A stretch of 8,375 nucleotides of DNA from Cyanobacteria bacterium M_surface_7_m2_037 (GTDB taxonomy: Bacteria; Cyanobacteriota; Cyanobacteriia; PCC-6307; Cyanobiaceae), in assembly GCA_016882585.1 (NCBI GenBank), contig VGPP01000072.1:1-8375 (forward strand), read 5' to 3'. How positions within the stretch are numbered: position 1 is the stretch's first letter; every line of letters starts with the position of its first letter. Under the pieces are notes generated by a model. That model made no database searches. It saw only the letters and a list, made by a program, of their open reading frames with translations, and was not told the origin of the DNA. Positions 5,046-8,375 of the stretch are shown one piece after another. The translations under genes were made by a program, and so were the position numbers.

Positions 5046-8000
5046 CACGCCAGCTGGCGAGCTGCCAGGGCAGCAGCAGATCGGCCGCTGCCGGAGACGC
5101 GCTGAAGGCAACAGGCTCATCCGGCCGCTCACGGCAGGCGCTCCAGCCTTTCGGCCAGCGCACCCGCTGGCGCTGAGGGCTGAGGTTCTGCAGCGTCAGC
5201 CGCGCCAAGCCCGGTTGGTCCAACGGCTGGACCTGCACGATCTGCAGCGCATCGGATTCCAGTTCGAAGCCCAGTAACGGGGCTGGGCTGAGTGCACCGG
5301 CGCGCCCAGCGGCGGCCGGGCGCAACCAGAGCGGTTCGCGAAAGCGCTGGGCCTGGCGTGGCACGGCCTGCTGGCGCCAGCCCTGGGCGCAGGGCGCGAG
5401 GGCCAGCCGCAGCCGCTGCAGGCCCTGATCGGCTGAAGGATCGGGCCAGGTGGGGGCCCGCAGCAGCGAGACCCCTAGGCGCTCACGCTCCGCCGAAACC
5501 CCTTGGGGCCCATCCAGGAGCACAGCCAACCCACCCCCAGCCTCCGCCTGCGAGGCGAGCCAGCTGATGGCGGGCACCTCCCAGCGCGCCTGCTCGCGGC
5601 CGTTGGCAGCGACGGCCGGGCGCTCGATCACGCCGCCAGGCGTATCCGCCGCGTAGCGGCAGGCCGGTTGGGCCAGGGGCAGCTCCAGGCGCAGCAGCTC
5701 ATGGCGCTGCCGCCAATCCACCTGCAGCACGAGCTCCAGCCAGGGCGATGCCGCCCGCAGCTGCACATCGAGCCGCAGAGCACTCGCGCCGCACTGGCCG
5801 CGCCAAACCAGCCGCGTGCACAGCGGCCCCTGCTCCGCCAGATCAGGCCCGCTGTGCCACTGCAGCGGCAGCGGGTGCTGGCGGTAATCCGTGGCGAGAT
5901 CCCAGGCATCCCAGAACTCACCGTGATCCTTCCAGCGGCACCAGGCCAGGGGCCCCGCCAGCTGCGGCACACCATCAGCCCCCCAGAGCTGCTCCAGGCC
6001 GGCAGGGCCGAATTGGGCCCGCACGAGCCCATTGCTGAGCTGCCAGCCCTGCGCGCTGGCTTGCAGGGCCACCGGATGCTGCAGTGCAGCCGCCTCCAGC
6101 GCCGGCGCCGCCTCGCTGGAGCCGCGCTCCAAGGGCACCGCCGCCACACCGGCTGGCAGAGCAAGCTGCACCCAGGTACCGCCACCTGGGGCCGGCTGCT
6201 GCGGCAAAGCCGCTTTGGCACCGCTGAGGCGCCAGACCCCCGCCGGCAAACGCAGGGTGCAAGGCCCGGCAGCCTGCACGTGGAGTTGGGCCAACCACCA
6301 GCCGTTGTGACGCGGGAGCAAAGCCTGCAGGGCCTGATCGCGGCTGCGTCGCGCCTGCCGCCGGGCGGCACGCCACTGGGGTTCGGCCTGCTCGAACACC
6401 TCCGGGATGGAGGTGCCGGGAAGGATGTCGTGAAATTGCTGAAACAGCAGCGGCCGCCAATCGGCGGGTTGCACCGCCCCGCCTGGCGCAGCCAACAGGT
6501 GTTGCAGAGCCAAAGCCAGATCCGCCTCCCGCAGCAGGCGCTCCAGGCTGCGGTTGTGGCGCTTCTGATCCGGCCGGCTGGTGGCACAGCCGCGGTGCAG
6601 CTCCAGATAGAGCTCATCGCGCCACACCGGCAGTTGCGGTGCCAGCGGCTCCAACCCGGCCAGGTACTGGCGGAGGCTGCCGTGGCTCTGGGGGCAAGCC
6701 AGGGGTTGCTGCTGCCAGAGCTGCAGCTGCTCGAGCATCTCGGCGGTGGGCCCGCCGCCGTGATCACCCACACCGGGGAGCCAGAGGGCCTGCTCCACCC
6801 CAGTGGCGGCCTGCCAGGCGCGGCTGTAGCCATCGATCGCCAGGGGATCACCGTCGGTGCCGATCGGGGCGGTGGCCAGCGCCAATAGCTCACTGCCGCA
6901 GCGGCTGCGCCAGCGGAAGAGCCGGTGGGGGAAGGGCTGGCCGCTGTTCCAGGCGAGCTTGTGGGTGCAGAACCACTCCACACCGGTGCTGCGGGCCACC
7001 GCCGGCAAACCCGCGCTGAAGCCAAAGCTGTCGGGCAGCCAGCAGAGGTTGTGGCGCCACTCGGGAAAGCGCGAGCGGCTGTAGGCCTGACCCAGGGCGA
7101 ATTGCTGCAGCAGTGAGGCGGTGCCGATCAACACGCAATCGCTCTCCACCCAGGGGCCGTTGATCGGCTCAAACCGTCCGGCCTGCATCGCCGCCCGCAG
7201 CCGGGCAAACAGCGCCGGGCGGTGCTGCTCGATCCAGGCGTAGAGCGCTGGAGTGGAGTGGGCGAAATGGAGCTGGGGGAAGCGCTCCATCAGCGCCAAG
7301 GCCGATTCGAAGGTGCGCACCGCCGCCTGCCAGGTGTCGGCCACCGGCCAGAGCCAGGCCAGATCGAGGTGGGCGTGGCCGAGCACCTGAACCGGAGCGG
7401 GCGGGTGGAGGTGTTCCTGCTGCCGAAGCCAGGGCTCCAGCGCGGCAGCGGCATCAGGATCAGTGGGATCTAGAGCCTGAAGCTGCTCGAGCAATCCCGG
7501 TTGCTCATCCGCCGTCAGACGCTGGGCCGCCAGCGCCAGCCGCGGCGCCGCCAGCACGCCAGTGGGGTCTGCCGGATCGAGGGGCTCCTGCTCCACCGCA
7601 CTGGTGATCAGAGCGCCGTCGTCGTGCAGGGGCGAGCGCAAACGCAACTCCAGCCGCAGAGGCTGGCCGCTCCACCAGGCCGCCGGCAGGGGCCAGCGGC
7701 AGGCGGTATCGAACAGATCGCCCTGGTGCACCCGCTGGCCATCCACCCGCAGCTCCACCGCATCGGCCCACCAGCGCAGCACCAAACGCGCCAGGCGATC
7801 GCCCTGCTGACGTTGCTGCCAGGCCGGCGGGCACACCAGTTCCAGCTGCAACTGCAGCCACCGCCCACCGCGGGGCCAGATCACCAGGCCGCGGGCGTGC
7901 CAATCGGGGCGACAACGCGCTCCCCAGGGATCCAGCAGGGCCAGATCGCCTTCGCCAGCTGGGGTTGCGCGGCGCCAGAGGGGCCGGAGATCCAGCCTGG

Positions 8001-8058
8001 ATTGGGCCTGAAACGTTTCAATCCAGGAGCGAACAGCGCTGTCTTGGCCCTCCGGCAT
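5014..8058 (-). CDS. Glycoside hydrolase family 38 alpha-mannosidase
   Basis: This 1014-residue protein is a GH38 retaining alpha-mannosidase, a zinc enzyme that hydrolyses alpha-linked mannose from glycans or oligosaccharides. Residues about 1-215 form an N-terminal beta-rich domain (VELRVDGQRVHQGDLFD at 101-117). The catalytic domain starts at GHAHLDLAWLWP (227-238; H230 and D232 bind zinc), continues with HSTPALYAW and WLPDSFGF (D343 as nucleophile), and has GVGDHGGGPT (zinc ligand H433) and QFHDILPGTS (541-550). C-terminal beta-sandwich regions include HGEFWDAWDLATDYR. No signal peptide is visible, so it is probably cytoplasmic, like yeast Ams1-type enzymes of similar length. The ATG at 8058 has an in-frame TGA two codons upstream (8064-8062), so no longer start is possible; no Shine-Dalgarno is seen. 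It ends inside psbN on the opposite strand and diverges from psbI. Substrate is unknown: glycogen-like or storage oligosaccharides, or imported glycans, are possible. Confidence 0.93.
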   Translation of the reverse strand: MPEGQDSAVRSWIETFQAQSRLDLRPLWRRATPAGEGDLALLDPWGARCRPDWHARGLVIWPRGGRWLQLQLELVCPPAWQQRQQGDRLARLVLRWWADAVELRVDGQRVHQGDLFDTACRWPLPAAWWSGQPLRLELRLRSPLHDDGALITSAVEQEPLDPADPTGVLAAPRLALAAQRLTADEQPGLLEQLQALDPTDPDAAAALEPWLRQQEHLHPPAPVQVLGHAHLDLAWLWPVADTWQAAVRTFESALALMERFPQLHFAHSTPALYAWIEQHRPALFARLRAAMQAGRFEPINGPWVESDCVLIGTASLLQQFALGQAYSRSRFPEWRHNLCWLPDSFGFSAGLPAVARSTGVEWFCTHKLAWNSGQPFPHRLFRWRSRCGSELLALATAPIGTDGDPLAIDGYSRAWQAATGVEQALWLPGVGDHGGGPTAEMLEQLQLWQQQPLACPQSHGSLRQYLAGLEPLAPQLPVWRDELYLELHRGCATSRPDQKRHNRSLERLLREADLALALQHLLAAPGGAVQPADWRPLLFQQFHDILPGTSIPEVFEQAEPQWRAARRQARRSRDQALQALLPRHNGWWLAQLHVQAAGPCTLRLPAGVWRLSGAKAALPQQPAPGGGTWVQLALPAGVAAVPLERGSSEAAPALEAAALQHPVALQASAQGWQLSNGLVRAQFGPAGLEQLWGADGVPQLAGPLAWCRWKDHGEFWDAWDLATDYRQHPLPLQWHSGPDLAEQGPLCTRLVWRGQCGASALRLDVQLRAASPWLELVLQVDWRQRHELLRLELPLAQPACRYAADTPGGVIERPAVAANGREQARWEVPAISWLASQAEAGGGLAVLLDGPQGVSAERERLGVSLLRAPTWPDPSADQGLQRLRLALAPCAQGWRQQAVPRQAQRFREPLWLRPAAAGRAGALSPAPLLGFELESDALQIVQVQPLDQPGLARLTLQNLSPQRQRVRWPKGWSACRERPDEPVAFSASPAAADLLLPWQLASWRVSRRDRRRDP

Positions 8059-8158
8059 CGGTCAACGCGATCACGACCCATAGGATGATGCCGCTGCCGC
8101 GGGGTCATTCAGGGCCCACTTGGCGCCCGTTACTCCCTGTCACCGCCGGACAGAACCA
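8059..8158. promoter_or_regulatory. Divergent mannosidase/psbI spacer
   Basis: The 100-bp spacer must contain the psbI promoter, and probably the mannosidase promoter on the other strand. TAGGAT at 8081-8086 is a possible -10 for psbI, which would give a leader of about 65 bases; the expected -35 region is poor. GTTACTCCCTGTCAC (8129-8143) partly resembles the GTTACTGTAA in the psbH/psbN spacer, which may be coincidence. The psbI start lacks a strong Shine-Dalgarno (GGACAG, 8148-8153, is the nearest). Confidence 0.4.
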
Positions 8159-8278
8159 ATGCTCGCCCTCAAGATCTCGGTTTACTCCGTCGTCTTTTTC
8201 TTCATCGGGATCTTCGTGTTCGGCTTCCTGGCCAGCGATCCCAGCCGCACCCCCAGCCGTAAAGACCTCGAGGAGTGA
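8159..8278 (+). CDS. psbI: Photosystem II reaction centre protein I
   Basis: PsbI is a 38-39 residue single-pass thylakoid subunit that binds D1 early in PSII assembly and lies at the edge of the reaction centre. The 39-residue product fits the family over its whole length: MLALKISVY, a membrane helix (about 7-25) ending in FGFLASDPSR, and a basic-acidic C-terminus (SRKDLEE). The gene is too short for routine ORF calling but is unmistakable. It is on the same strand as psbN but separated from it by the 3-kb mannosidase gene, and is followed by a hairpin 18 bp after the stop. Confidence 0.96.
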   Translation: MLALKISVYSVVFFFIGIFVFGFLASDPSRTPSRKDLEE

Positions 8279-8296
8279 TTCGGCGCTGATGCCTGA

Positions 8297-8315
8297 GGCG
8301 TGTCAGGATCACGCC
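8297..8315. terminator. Hairpin after psbI
   Basis: GGCGTG (8297-8302) and CACGCC (8310-8315) form a 6-bp stem around TCAGGAT; the stem can be extended by GA/TC across a one-base bulge. On the plus strand it is followed by CTCTTCATT, a weak pyrimidine tract. It lies between the psbI stop and the stop of a possible convergent gene at 8320, so it could serve as a bidirectional terminator. No strong U run supports it. Confidence 0.35.
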
Positions 8316-8319
8316 CTCT

Positions 8320-8375
8320 TCATTCCCCTCGGTGCCAGTCCCGCAACGCGTCCGCCGTTTGATTGCGGTGCTGGG
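8320..8375 (-). CDS. Possible 3' end of an unidentified convergent gene (partial)
   Basis: On the minus strand a frame enters from the right edge and ends at a TGA (8322-8320), giving 17 residues ending TADALRDWHRGE. Its third positions are mostly G/C, as in the neighbouring genes, and the stop falls 4 bp before the hairpin at 8297-8315. An alternative is a plus-strand frame starting with an ATG at 8289 and open to the edge. Its third positions are less GC-rich and its start would lie 10 bp after psbI. The fragment is too short to name a product. Confidence 0.3.
   Translation of the reverse strand, partial: QHRNQTADALRDWHRGE

Noticed and set aside
5503..6888. Long plus-strand open frame of 461 codons antisense to the alpha-mannosidase
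   Set aside because: It lies wholly opposite a gene with clear GH38 motifs, its product is Gln/Arg/Pro/Ala-rich with no domain pattern, and long antisense frames are expected in GC-rich coding DNA.
5628..7025. Minus-strand 465-codon frame inside the mannosidase gene in another frame
   Set aside because: Its Ala/Cys/Arg/Ser/Trp-rich composition is typical of an out-of-frame reading, and the true frame carries the catalytic motifs throughout.
8289..8375. Plus-strand gene starting 10 bp after psbI
   Set aside because: It is open to the window edge but has less GC-biased third positions and no recognisable N-terminus. The minus-strand end at 8320 with its adjacent hairpin is somewhat better, and neither is secure.

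Overview
This GC-rich window comes from a unicellular picocyanobacterium of the Synechococcus/Cyanobium type. It carries three photosystem II-associated small genes (psbH, psbN, psbI) and the global nitrogen regulator ntcA. It also carries two cyanobacteria-specific uncharacterised families (DUF3084 and DUF3146). The strong G/C preference at third codon positions fits a freshwater or halotolerant Cyanobium/Vulcanococcus-like lineage better than a low-GC Prochlorococcus; the exact genus is an inference.

Layout. A right-pointing group, rph (RNase PH) - ntcA - DUF3084 membrane/coiled-coil protein - RNase H-fold (YqgF/RuvC-like) protein, fills roughly 209-3372; its last two genes overlap in a TTGA. 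It meets head-on, with only 3 bp between stop codons, a left-pointing group psbH - tatA - pth - DUF3146 (4819 down to 3376) whose intergenic gaps are 4, 22 and 11 bp. psbN diverges from psbH across an 85-bp spacer that holds a perfect 8-bp-arm GC hairpin. A 1014-residue GH38 alpha-mannosidase (minus strand, 8058-5014) lies between psbN and psbI. Its 3' end runs 32 bp into the psbN coding region on the opposite strand. psbI (8159-8278) is divergent from the mannosidase and is followed by a small hairpin and the edge of the window, where a convergent gene may end.

How the genes fit together. The left part combines RNA 3'-end processing (rph), nitrogen control (ntcA) and two proteins of unknown physiological role. 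The psbH operon joins a PSII subunit to the Tat translocon component that inserts or exports folded proteins at the thylakoid/plasma membrane, and to peptidyl-tRNA recycling (pth). psbN and psbI encode a PSII assembly factor and a reaction-centre subunit. The mannosidase is functionally unrelated to these and looks like an accessory gene placed inside a photosynthesis neighbourhood.

No RNA genes, CRISPR arrays, insertion sequences or prophage genes were seen. I found no clear sign of a wholly new multi-gene system. The least understood parts are the DUF3084/RNase H-fold pair behind ntcA, the mannosidase insertion with its antisense overlap of psbN, and several inverted repeats in the spacers.
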